Below are positions 1-5,141 of a stretch of 5,141 nt of DNA, piece after piece. The DNA comes from an uncultured Clostridium sp. (GTDB taxonomy: Bacteria > Bacillota > Clostridia > Christensenellales > Pumilibacteraceae). The stretch spans positions 1 through 5,141 of the forward strand of contig USKH01000100.1 in assembly GCA_900555125.1 (NCBI GenBank). Direction: 5' to 3'. Below the pieces are notes generated by a model. The model was not told the origin of the DNA and searched no databases. It saw only the letters and a program-made list of their open reading frames with translations. How positions within the stretch are numbered: position 1 is the stretch's first letter; every line of letters begins with the position of its first letter. Position numbers and translations under genes: made by a program.

Positions 1-579
1 GCCTCTTTTAACGCAACGGGCGTAGTTGTACTGCCCGGACTGATTCATGACTAACAGATTGCCTGCAAGACGTTTGAATCCGGCGTCAAGCGGCATATCG
101 GACAATTTTTTGCGGACAGCGGTTACTTCTCCCGAGCCGTCAAAGAATATTTTGCCGCAGGTTGCCTCGAACAGATAGTTTTCGGGGATGCGCAGCCACG
201 CTTCGGTTGTAAGATTCCCGTCCGGAAAGCCGGTTTTGCTCACGAAAAAATCGGCATAGCGCATAACTCCTCTTCGGTTTCCGCCGACAGGGCTTATTTT
301 AGGGCGATTAACTCCCATAAATTCGGTCAGGAGCGCATTATAGGCGCGCTCTAACAGAAATTCGTCACGCCGCGACACTGACTCTTCTCCGGGCAAAAAA
401 ACTATAAAGCCAGCCTCGTAGTCGTGATCGCGCGACAGTTCGTCGTCGAATCCGAAACTGTCCGATCCTCCTCCGCACACTCCGACCGCGATTTTATCGA
501 TAAGATGCGGAAATTTTTCTTTGAGCATCGGCACGCCATACTCCCGATAAAATGCTTCGCTAAGCTCGATTCCGTTCAT
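1..579 (-). CDS. DUF4037 domain protein, nucleotidyltransferase-like (3' end outside the window)
   Basis: This frame is open from an ATG at 579 to the window edge, giving the first 193 codons with no stop, so the C-terminus is missing. My translation begins MNGIELSEAFYREYG and matches the DUF4037 family as I remember it. The key block is residues 36-53, GGGSDSFGFDDELSRDHD, followed by a hydrophobic strand (FIVFL, 58-62). Its G38-S39...D51-H-D53 pattern fits the G-S...D-x-D metal-binding signature of nucleotidyltransferase folds. Other family-like stretches are TEAWLRIPENYLFE (about 125-138) and QSGQYNYAR (180-188). No signal peptide or membrane segment is visible, so it is probably cytosolic. 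The start is supported by an AAGGAGA site 3 bases upstream of the ATG. The gene overlaps the end of the TPR gene by 20 bases, implying co-translation with it. Substrate and function are unknown. Family assignment is strong; enzymatic activity is inference. Confidence 0.87.
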   Translation of the reverse strand, partial: MNGIELSEAFYREYGVPMLKEKFPHLIDKIAVGVCGGGSDSFGFDDELSRDHDYEAGFIVFLPGEESVSRRDEFLLERAYNALLTEFMGVNRPKISPVGGNRRGVMRYADFFVSKTGFPDGNLTTEAWLRIPENYLFEATCGKIFFDGSGEVTAVRKKLSDMPLDAGFKRLAGNLLVMNQSGQYNYARCVKRG

Positions 580-1360
580 AAATCTCCTTTGCGGCTTTTT
601 CAAGTTCGGCAGCGAAATAAAATCTGCCGTAGTACAAAAACGTCGGCGCACATTTTTCGCATACGAAAGCGTAATAACCATTTCGAGGAAGCGACGGCGT
701 TTCAAGCAGGCGCTGAGCTTTTTCGAGGCAAGCGGAAATTTCTTCGTCGCCGTTTTCCAGTCCGTCGCGCTTTTCGTACATATTGGCGAGGTTGAGCCAC
801 GAAATAGCCGATTCGAGTTCGCCGTACTCGTTTTTCATCATTATGTCTATTGCCTTTTTATACGCCGCTTCCGCCTCGTCGAATTTATCGAGATCGGTAA
901 GATTGAGCGCCATATTGTTGTACAATCCGCCCATTTTCGGAGCGGTTTCCGCCAGGTTCCCGGACAAAATTTGCGCCGCTTTTTCAAACAGGGACGAAGC
1001 TTTCTTGTTTTCGCCGAACGCTTTATATACGGTTGCGGCGTTTAAAAGCGCAGTCCCGAAAGCTTCGCCGCATTCCATTCCGATTTCTCGTCCGATGGCA
1101 AGAGTACTCTCTGCCGCGGTTATCGCCTCGTCGCGCTTGCCCATATTGCGGTACAAGCCCATAAGCTCGTTTTTAACGGCAAATTCGCCGCGTTTGTCGC
1201 CAGCTTTCTCTGCCTCTTCTATCCAGTACAACAAATGTTTTTCGGCACCGGCAGGATCGTCTTTGTTTTCAAATTCGTCCAGGCGCGTTATTATTCTCAT
1301 AACCGGAATACTTTTGTCGTTACATATTTTCTGCGTGTCGAAATATTCGTCGTTAAACAT
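560..1360 (-). CDS. Tetratricopeptide-repeat protein, partner of the DUF4037 gene
   Basis: A 266-residue soluble protein made largely of helix pairs typical of tetratricopeptide repeats. Recognisable units lie at about residues 60-95 (..LYRNMGKRDEAITAAE..), 102-135 (..VYKAFGENKKASSLFEKA..), 143-176 (..NNMALNLTDLDKFDEAEAAY..) and 185-220. The C-terminus (228-262) breaks the repeat pattern and holds an aromatic-rich block with a CxxC pair, CEKC at 234-237, then APTFLYYGRFYFA. This tail resembles TPR proteins I recall next to DUF4037 genes. There is no signal peptide or transmembrane helix. The ATG at 1360 is preceded by GGAGGA at good spacing. TPR proteins act as protein-binding scaffolds, and the 20-base overlap with the DUF4037 gene suggests they work together; what they bind is unknown. 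No convincing promoter is visible in the short gap after the terminator, so expression may rely on read-through or a weak promoter. Confidence 0.88.
   Translation of the reverse strand: MFNDEYFDTQKICNDKSIPVMRIITRLDEFENKDDPAGAEKHLLYWIEEAEKAGDKRGEFAVKNELMGLYRNMGKRDEAITAAESTLAIGREIGMECGEAFGTALLNAATVYKAFGENKKASSLFEKAAQILSGNLAETAPKMGGLYNNMALNLTDLDKFDEAEAAYKKAIDIMMKNEYGELESAISWLNLANMYEKRDGLENGDEEISACLEKAQRLLETPSLPRNGYYAFVCEKCAPTFLYYGRFYFAAELEKAAKEIYERNRA
583..589 (-). promoter_or_regulatory. Ribosome binding site of the DUF4037 gene, inside the TPR gene
   Basis: On the minus strand the sequence reads AAGGAGA, then TTT, then the ATG at 579. It lies within the last codons of the upstream TPR gene, so the DUF4037 start has its own strong Shine-Dalgarno site as well as the chance to capture ribosomes ending at 560. 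It decides the start at 579, which would otherwise be ambiguous because the frame overlaps another gene. Confidence 0.75.
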
Positions 1361-1363
1361 ATT

Positions 1364-1369
1364 TCCTCC
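1364..1369 (-). promoter_or_regulatory. Ribosome binding site of the TPR gene
   Basis: GGAGGA on the minus strand, followed by AAT and the ATG at 1360. It confirms the start chosen for the TPR gene and shows that the gene is translated independently of the flavoprotein gene upstream, from which it is separated by a terminator-like hairpin. Confidence 0.75.
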
Positions 1370-1377
1370 GTATTAGT

Positions 1378-1415
1378 CAAAATTAAGCGCGGACTGTATT
1401 CCACGCTTAATTTTG
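1378..1415 (-). terminator. Intrinsic terminator hairpin after the nrdD-trxB operon
   Basis: CAAAATTAAGCG (1378-1389) and CGCTTAATTTTG (1404-1415) are perfect reverse complements, giving a 12-bp stem. After one mismatch, two more G-C pairs (1391-1392 with 1401-1402) extend it, leaving an 8-base loop. The hairpin abuts the TAA stop of the flavoprotein gene. On the minus strand the 3' arm ends in TTAATTTTG, so the U-run is mostly inside the stem, as in A/U-flanked hairpins that can work in both directions. The downstream U-run beyond the stem is poor, so termination may be partial, allowing some read-through into the TPR gene. Confidence 0.7.
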
Positions 1416-2321
1416 TTATTTGTTTTGGTCGATGTAAGCGCATGCGGCAAGAGCGGCAATCGCTCCGTCGGAAGCCGCGGTTGCGACCTGACGTATCTTC
1501 TTCGAGCGGCAATCGCCGGCAACGAATACGCCTGCGGTTTTTGTGTTTACGTCGTCGGTGGCCTCGGCATAACCGCGGTTGTCAAGCGAAACGACGTTTG
1601 AAAATTTGTCGTTCTGAGGTTCCAGTCCCACGGCAAGAAACACCCCCGAAAGCGGATAGTCTTTTTCGCCGCCGGGCTGCTTTACTTTTATTCCGGTAAG
1701 CGTGCCTTCGCCGTCATAACCGATTACGGTGCATCCATAGTGAACGGTTACGTTGCCCTTGTTTTCTATTTGTTCGATAAGCTTGGCTTCGCCGGTGAGA
1801 AAATCGAGGTTCTGGAAGACATGCACGGTTTTGCTTGTTTCGGACAACAATAAAGCTTCCTGCAATGCGGAATTTCCTCCGCCTACCACGCCGACGTCCG
1901 CGTCCTTAAAGAACGCTCCGTCGCAAACGGCGCAGAACGATATGCCGTTGCCGATGAGTTCCTGTTCGCCTTCAAGCCCGAGCGTGCGATGTTTTGCCCC
2001 GGTTGCGATTATCACGGTTTTGCCCGAAAAATCGCCGCCGTCGGTTTGTACCAGAAATCCGTTTTCGGTTTTTCTGACGGCAAGTACTTCCTGCATTTCA
2101 AACTCGGCGCCCTGAGCCATTGCCTGGTCAACCAGTTTTTCGGCAAACTCATTTCCCGATATTTCGGTAAAGCCCGGAATGTTTTCCACTTTGGGCGAAA
2201 AAGTAATTTGTCCGCCGAACGTCTGTTTTTCGATGACCAGCACGCTTTTGCCGGCACGCAGCGCATATACGGCAGCGGTAAGTCCTGCGGGACCTCCGCC
2301 GATAATTATTACGTCGTACAT
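1416..2321 (-). CDS. trxB: Thioredoxin-disulfide reductase-like flavoprotein with atypical pyridine-nucleotide site
   Basis: A 301-residue FAD protein of the low-molecular-weight thioredoxin reductase family, normal in length. It transfers electrons through FAD to an active-site disulfide and on to a redoxin. The order of motifs is: FAD-binding GGGPAG at 8-13, GGQ at 36-38, ATGA at 106-109, redox-active CAVC at 130-133 followed by DG, a second nucleotide-binding loop GGGNSA at 147-152, the FAD GD at 269-270, and RQVATAASDGAIAA at 277-290. The usual HRRxxxR motif that grips the NADPH 2'-phosphate is replaced by FQNLDFLTG (169-177) with no arginine, so NADPH use is doubtful; NADH or a reduced ferredoxin are alternatives. 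The gene starts only 4 bases after the nrdD stop, with just a weak AGG about 11 bases ahead of the ATG, which suggests translational coupling. Its likely partner is the CPNC domain at the end of NrdD. The symbol reflects family, not proven specificity. Confidence 0.93.
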   Translation of the reverse strand: MYDVIIIGGGPAGLTAAVYALRAGKSVLVIEKQTFGGQITFSPKVENIPGFTEISGNEFAEKLVDQAMAQGAEFEMQEVLAVRKTENGFLVQTDGGDFSGKTVIIATGAKHRTLGLEGEQELIGNGISFCAVCDGAFFKDADVGVVGGGNSALQEALLLSETSKTVHVFQNLDFLTGEAKLIEQIENKGNVTVHYGCTVIGYDGEGTLTGIKVKQPGGEKDYPLSGVFLAVGLEPQNDKFSNVVSLDNRGYAEATDDVNTKTAGVFVAGDCRSKKIRQVATAASDGAIAALAACAYIDQNK

Positions 2322-2325
2322 TATA

Positions 2326-4710
2326 TTATAAACCTAAGTGTTTTTTGATTTCCGAAACGCCTGCGTATTTACCCACTTTTCCGTTTTCGATTACGACCAG
2401 CGTGGGTGCCTGCATAATTCCGTAATGCTTTGCAAGTTCGGGTTTGTCGTTTGCGTAAATCTTTTCGTATTTTACACCCGCCTTATCCAGAATGCCGCAA
2501 GCTATTTTGCAGTTTGGGCAGGTAGCGGTGGCAAACAGGTAAGTCGCGTTTTCGATTACGTCTTTATCGGTATTGTTGGGGACGTTATCGGTGCAGCAGC
2601 CACATTCTTCCTTATGAACTTCGTGCGTCAGGTGCGATCTGCCGATGTCGTAAGTCTTTCTGTCCTTAAATTCCTGAGTTTTACCGACGTTCCAGTTTTG
2701 TACGGGGCGATAGTAACCGGTTATACGGCTGTATACTTCGGTAACTTCGCCGCATTTGGGGCATTTATAATGTTCGCCTGCGATATAACCGTGGTTTTTG
2801 CAGACAGAATAGGTAGGCGACAGGGTGTAATAGGGCAACGAATAGTTTTCGGCAATTTTGCGCACAAGATTGGCAGCCGCCTTCCAGTCGGGCAGACGTT
2901 CGCCGAGAAAGGCGTGGAATACTGTTCCGGACGTGTAAAGAGTTTGCAGTTTATCCTGAATGTCGAGTGCCGAGAACACGTCTTCGGTGTAGCCGACGGG
3001 CAAGTGCGAGCTGTTGGTGTAATAAGGCGTGTCGCCCGGTTCCTTTGCCGCGGTTATGATGTCGGGGAAGCGTTTTACGTCGTGACGGGCAAGACGATAT
3101 GCGGTAGATTCGGCGGGAGTTGCTTCGAGGTTGTAAAGATCGCCGTACTCTTCCTGATAGTCGCTTAAACGATTTCTCATGTGGTTGAGGACGTCTGCGG
3201 TAAAGTCCTGAGCTTGCTTGTTCGTTAAGTCCTTTCTTATCCATTTCGCGTTGAGGCACGCTTCGTTCATGCCGACAAGACCGATGGTCGAGAAATGGTT
3301 GTTGAAGGTTCCGAGATAACGCTTGGTGTACGGATACAGTCCGTTTTCGAGCAGTTTGGTAAGCACGGTACGCTTGATTTTAAGCGAACGAGCCGAGATG
3401 TCCATCATCTTATCGAGACGCTTATAGAAATCTTTTTCGTCGCTTGCGAGATATGCTATACGGGGCATATTGATGGTTACTACGCCTACCGATCCGGTGC
3501 TTTCGCCGCTACCGAAGTAACCGCCCGATTTTTTACGCAGTTCGCGAAGGTCAAGGCGCAGTCTGCAACACATACTGCGGACGTCGCTGGGCTCCATATC
3601 GCTGTTTATGTAGTTGGAGAAGTACGGAGTGCCGTACTTTGCTGCCATTTCAAACAAAAGTTTGTTGTTTTCGGTATCCGACCAGTCGAAAGTTTTGGTT
3701 ATGGAATAGGTCGGGATGGGGTACTGGAAACCTCTGCCGTGAGCGTCGCCGTCTATCATGATTTCGATAAACGCCTTGTTTACCATGTCCATTTCCTTTT
3801 TGCAATCCTTGTACTTGAACGGCATTTCCTTTCCGCCCACTATACAGTTGAGTTCGGCAAGGTCGTTGGGCACCACCCAGTCCAGCGTTATGTTGGAGAA
3901 GGGTGCCTGCGTACCCCATCGACTGGGCGTATTGACGCCGTAAATAAAGGATTCGATGCACTTTTTAACCTGATCGTAGCTTAAATTGTCGGCTTTTACG
4001 AACGGAGCGAGGTAGGTATCGAAAGACGAGAAAGCCTGTGCGCCTGCCCATTCGTTTTGCATGATTCCAAGGAAGTTTACCATCTGGTTGCAAAGCGTTG
4101 CGAGATGTTTTGCGGGAGCAGAAGTGATTTTACCGCTTACGCCGCCCAGTCCTTCCTGAATAAGCTGTTTAAGCGACCAGCCTGCGCAGTATGCGGTGAG
4201 CATGGATAAATCGTGAAGGTGAATATCGGCGTTTCTGTGTGCGTTGCCGATTTCCTCGTCGTAGACTTCGCTGAGCCAATAGTTTGCGGTGATTGCGCCG
4301 GAGTTGCTGAGGATAAGTCCGCCTACCGAATACGTAACGGTGGAGTTTTCCTTTACTCTCCAGTCGTTGATTTTAAGATAGTTGTCCATCAGCTCTTTAT
4401 AGTCAAGCATAGTGGTTCCGATGTTACGCATTTTTTCGTGCAGTTTTCTGTACAGAATATATGCTTTGGACACGTCGTCGTAACCTGCTTTTATAAGAAC
4501 CGATTCCACGCTGTCCTGAATGGCTTCGACGGTAATTTTGTTATCTTCGATTTTAGGCTCGAATTCAGACGTTACTTTGAGAACGAGAAAGTCGATAATG
4601 TCCGGGTGATATTGTCTTCCGCATGCGTCGAACGCTTTTATTATGGCGTCTTTGATCTTCGAAATGTCAAAATCTACTTGTTTGCCGTCTCTTTTTACTA
4701 CTGTGTACAT
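2326..4710 (-). CDS. nrdD: Anaerobic (class III) ribonucleoside-triphosphate reductase with fused C-terminal redoxin
   Basis: A 794-residue cytosolic glycyl-radical enzyme that reduces ribonucleoside triphosphates to dNTPs without oxygen. Domains in order: N-terminal ATP cone (about 1-95, opening MYTVVKRDGKQVDFD), the dNTP/ATP sensor; the barrel with C175 (YCAGWSL) and the C381-C382 pair (SMCCRLRLD), which by position correspond to the Cys175 and Cys384 I recall for the E. coli enzyme; a probable zinc site from C637, H640, C650 and C653; the glycyl-radical loop RITGYY with G665; a hinge rich in His and Cys (693-706); and a thioredoxin/glutaredoxin-like domain from about 721 to 794 with CPNC at 731-734 and the cis-Pro at P769 (QAPT). 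It is longer than unfused NrdD proteins (about 700-730) by the size of the redoxin. GGGAGGAG lies 6 bases before the ATG. It is the first gene of an operon with the flavin reductase, under an NrdR-box promoter, and needs the radical-SAM activase encoded just upstream. C-terminal redoxin fusions of NrdD are, to my knowledge, common in Clostridia. Confidence 0.97.
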   Translation of the reverse strand: MYTVVKRDGKQVDFDISKIKDAIIKAFDACGRQYHPDIIDFLVLKVTSEFEPKIEDNKITVEAIQDSVESVLIKAGYDDVSKAYILYRKLHEKMRNIGTTMLDYKELMDNYLKINDWRVKENSTVTYSVGGLILSNSGAITANYWLSEVYDEEIGNAHRNADIHLHDLSMLTAYCAGWSLKQLIQEGLGGVSGKITSAPAKHLATLCNQMVNFLGIMQNEWAGAQAFSSFDTYLAPFVKADNLSYDQVKKCIESFIYGVNTPSRWGTQAPFSNITLDWVVPNDLAELNCIVGGKEMPFKYKDCKKEMDMVNKAFIEIMIDGDAHGRGFQYPIPTYSITKTFDWSDTENNKLLFEMAAKYGTPYFSNYINSDMEPSDVRSMCCRLRLDLRELRKKSGGYFGSGESTGSVGVVTINMPRIAYLASDEKDFYKRLDKMMDISARSLKIKRTVLTKLLENGLYPYTKRYLGTFNNHFSTIGLVGMNEACLNAKWIRKDLTNKQAQDFTADVLNHMRNRLSDYQEEYGDLYNLEATPAESTAYRLARHDVKRFPDIITAAKEPGDTPYYTNSSHLPVGYTEDVFSALDIQDKLQTLYTSGTVFHAFLGERLPDWKAAANLVRKIAENYSLPYYTLSPTYSVCKNHGYIAGEHYKCPKCGEVTEVYSRITGYYRPVQNWNVGKTQEFKDRKTYDIGRSHLTHEVHKEECGCCTDNVPNNTDKDVIENATYLFATATCPNCKIACGILDKAGVKYEKIYANDKPELAKHYGIMQAPTLVVIENGKVGKYAGVSEIKKHLGL

Positions 4711-4716
4711 TTAATT

Positions 4717-4724
4717 CTCCTCCC
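4717..4724 (-). promoter_or_regulatory. Ribosome binding site of nrdD
   Basis: GGGAGGAG on the minus strand, separated from the nrdD ATG by AATTAA. The GGAGG core sits 8 bases from the ATG, close to ideal, and predicts strong translation of the first operon gene. Confidence 0.85.
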
Positions 4725-4753
4725 GAAATGGTTTTTTCGTGTTGCTGTTTATT

Positions 4754-4782
4754 AGTATACAATATATATTGTGCATTGTCAA
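4754..4782 (-). promoter_or_regulatory. Sigma-A-type promoter of the nrdD-trxB operon
   Basis: On the minus strand a consensus -35 box TTGACA (4782-4777) is followed after exactly 17 bases by TATACT (4759-4754), 5 of 6 matches to the -10 consensus. Transcription should begin near 4747, giving a leader of about 36 bases before the nrdD start. One NrdR box covers its spacer and touches the -10, so a bound repressor would block RNA polymerase. Confidence 0.88.
4759..4774. promoter_or_regulatory. NrdR box 1, between the -35 and -10 of the nrdD promoter
   Basis: The 16 bases read ACAATATATATTGTGC on the plus strand. Compared with the remembered NrdR consensus ACACWATATATWGTGT, 14 of 16 positions agree. 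NrdR is the ATP-cone repressor of ribonucleotide reductase genes and binds paired boxes. This box lies across the promoter spacer and overlaps the first base of the -10, an arrangement expected for repression. The nrdR gene is not in the window. Confidence 0.8.
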
Positions 4783-4791
4783 GCAAAACGG

Positions 4792-4807
4792 ACACAATAT
4801 AATGTGG
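4792..4807. promoter_or_regulatory. NrdR box 2, just upstream of the nrdD -35
   Basis: ACACAATATAATGTGG on the plus strand agrees with the NrdR consensus ACACWATATATWGTGT at 14 of 16 positions. Its centre is 33 bases from that of box 1, about three helical turns, so both boxes lie on the same face of the DNA, as is usual for NrdR pairs. Together the two sites make NrdR control of nrdD-trxB likely. Confidence 0.82.
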
Positions 4808-4813
4808 TGTTGC

Positions 4814-4842
4814 ATTAGATATTATTATGGTGAGCATTGCAA
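4814..4842 (-). promoter_or_regulatory. Possible second, weaker upstream promoter
   Basis: On the minus strand TTGCAA (4842-4837, 4 of 6 to the -35 consensus) and TCTAAT (4819-4814, 5 of 6 to the -10) are separated by 17 bases. A transcript would start near 4807, at the edge of NrdR box 2. The region is AT-rich, so a chance match is quite possible. If real, it would give a longer nrdD leader. Confidence 0.3.
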
Positions 4843-4875
4843 GTCGTTATGCCCTTTTTGTTTTATAAACCGAGG

Positions 4876-5141
4876 CTAAATTCCGCGCAAGTAACTGTCG
4901 GGTACGTATTTTTTGACAACGGAAAGTAATTTTTCCATTTCTTCTTTGCTTTGCCCGGTTATTCCGCTGCCGATAAGGTTGCCGCTGTCCACGAAATTCT
5001 GCAGAAAATAGCGTTTGGCTCCACGTATAAAACGGGCGGCTTCTTCCATGCTTTTTTCCGTGTGGAATTGTTTCGTGACGGTGGTACGGAATTCGTAATC
5101 GACACATCCGTTCATTAAAAAGTTTACGGTTTCGTTAATCG
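4876..5141 (-). CDS. nrdG: Anaerobic ribonucleoside-triphosphate reductase activating protein, C-terminal part
   Basis: The frame enters from the window edge and ends at a TAG at 4878-4876, giving the last 87 codons. The visible part includes VDYEFRTTV, a histidine shortly after it (KQFHTE), GAKRYFLQNFVDSGNLIGSG and the end YVPDSYLRGI. These match the C-terminal half of the radical-SAM activase family as I recall it (the longer NrdG2 type). The enzyme uses a 4Fe-4S cluster and S-adenosylmethionine to make the glycyl radical on NrdD. The CxxxCxxC cluster motif lies outside the window, so I cannot confirm it. An in-frame ATG at 5115 would be an internal methionine, since coding similarity continues upstream of it. 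The gene is cotranscribed with nothing visible downstream unless it reads through the 165-base gap into nrdD. No terminator is evident after it. Confidence 0.85.
   Translation of the reverse strand, partial: INETVNFLMNGCVDYEFRTTVTKQFHTEKSMEEAARFIRGAKRYFLQNFVDSGNLIGSGITGQSKEEMEKLLSVVKKYVPDSYLRGI

Noticed and set aside
783..1376. A 197-codon plus-strand open frame opposite the TPR gene
   Set aside because: It is antisense to clear TPR repeats, and its serine/alanine-rich product is what the complement of such repeats gives.
2326..2550. A separate glutaredoxin/NrdH gene downstream of nrdD
   Set aside because: The CPNC domain is in the same uninterrupted frame as NrdD. There is no stop before it and no internal ATG with a ribosome binding site at the domain border, so it is a fusion.
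2338..3168. A 276-codon open frame on the plus strand opposite nrdD
   Set aside because: It lies fully antisense to conserved nrdD codons, encodes an odd F/V-rich composition with no recognisable motif, and is explained by nrdD codon bias.
4213..4755. A 180-codon plus-strand open frame over the start of nrdD and its promoter
   Set aside because: It is antisense to the ATP cone and barrel of NrdD, has no family resemblance, and runs over the promoter and NrdR boxes. It is a shadow frame.
4808..4845. TTGCA...TGCAA inverted repeat as a terminator for nrdG
   Set aside because: Only about five pairs form, the loop is long and AT-rich, and there is no U-run, so it does not look like an intrinsic terminator.
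4711..4875. Riboswitch or structured leader before nrdD
   Set aside because: The leader after the main promoter is only about 36 bases and shows no conserved riboswitch core. The rest of the gap is accounted for by promoter and operator sites.
4876..5115. A complete 79-residue small protein starting at 5115
   Set aside because: The frame stays open upstream to the window edge with matching family sequence (..NETVNFL before the Met), so this is the end of nrdG, not a small gene.

Overview
The window is a compact, all-minus-strand piece of what looks like an anaerobic Firmicutes (Clostridia-type) genome. The evidence is an oxygen-sensitive class III ribonucleotide reductase of the redoxin-fused type common in Clostridia, strong GGAGG-type ribosome binding sites, a near-consensus sigma-A promoter, NrdR-type operators and moderate GC. 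The assignment to Clostridia is inference; no rRNA or other marker gene is present.

Read in transcription order (high to low coordinates), the window opens with the last ~87 codons of nrdG (5141-4876), the radical-SAM activase of class III ribonucleotide reductase. A 165-base control region follows (4875-4711). It carries a TTGACA-17-TATACT promoter with one NrdR box over its spacer and a second just upstream of the -35. This promoter drives nrdD (4710-2326), a 794-residue anaerobic ribonucleoside-triphosphate reductase. Its layout is an ATP cone, a catalytic barrel, a zinc site, a glycyl-radical loop, a His/Cys-rich hinge and a C-terminal CPNC redoxin domain. Four bases later comes a trxB-like flavoprotein (2321-1416), followed directly by a 12-bp-stem terminator hairpin (1415-1378). 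The reductase, its own redoxin and a flavin reductase to recharge it are thus encoded in one short operon, so the relay of electrons for dNTP synthesis appears self-contained. NrdG is not served by this NrdR-controlled promoter.

Beyond the terminator lies a second two-gene unit with no visible link to nucleotide metabolism: a tetratricopeptide-repeat protein (1360-560) overlapping by 20 bases a DUF4037 protein (579-1, running off the window) with a nucleotidyltransferase-like G-S...D-x-D motif. Neither has an experimentally known role that I can name.

The most notable points are the flavin reductase's loss of the usual arginine-rich NADPH-binding motif, which leaves its electron donor open, the His/Cys hinge in NrdD, and the uncharacterised TPR/DUF4037 pair. 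No mobile element, CRISPR array, tRNA, rRNA or riboswitch was seen. The plus strand holds only shadow reading frames.
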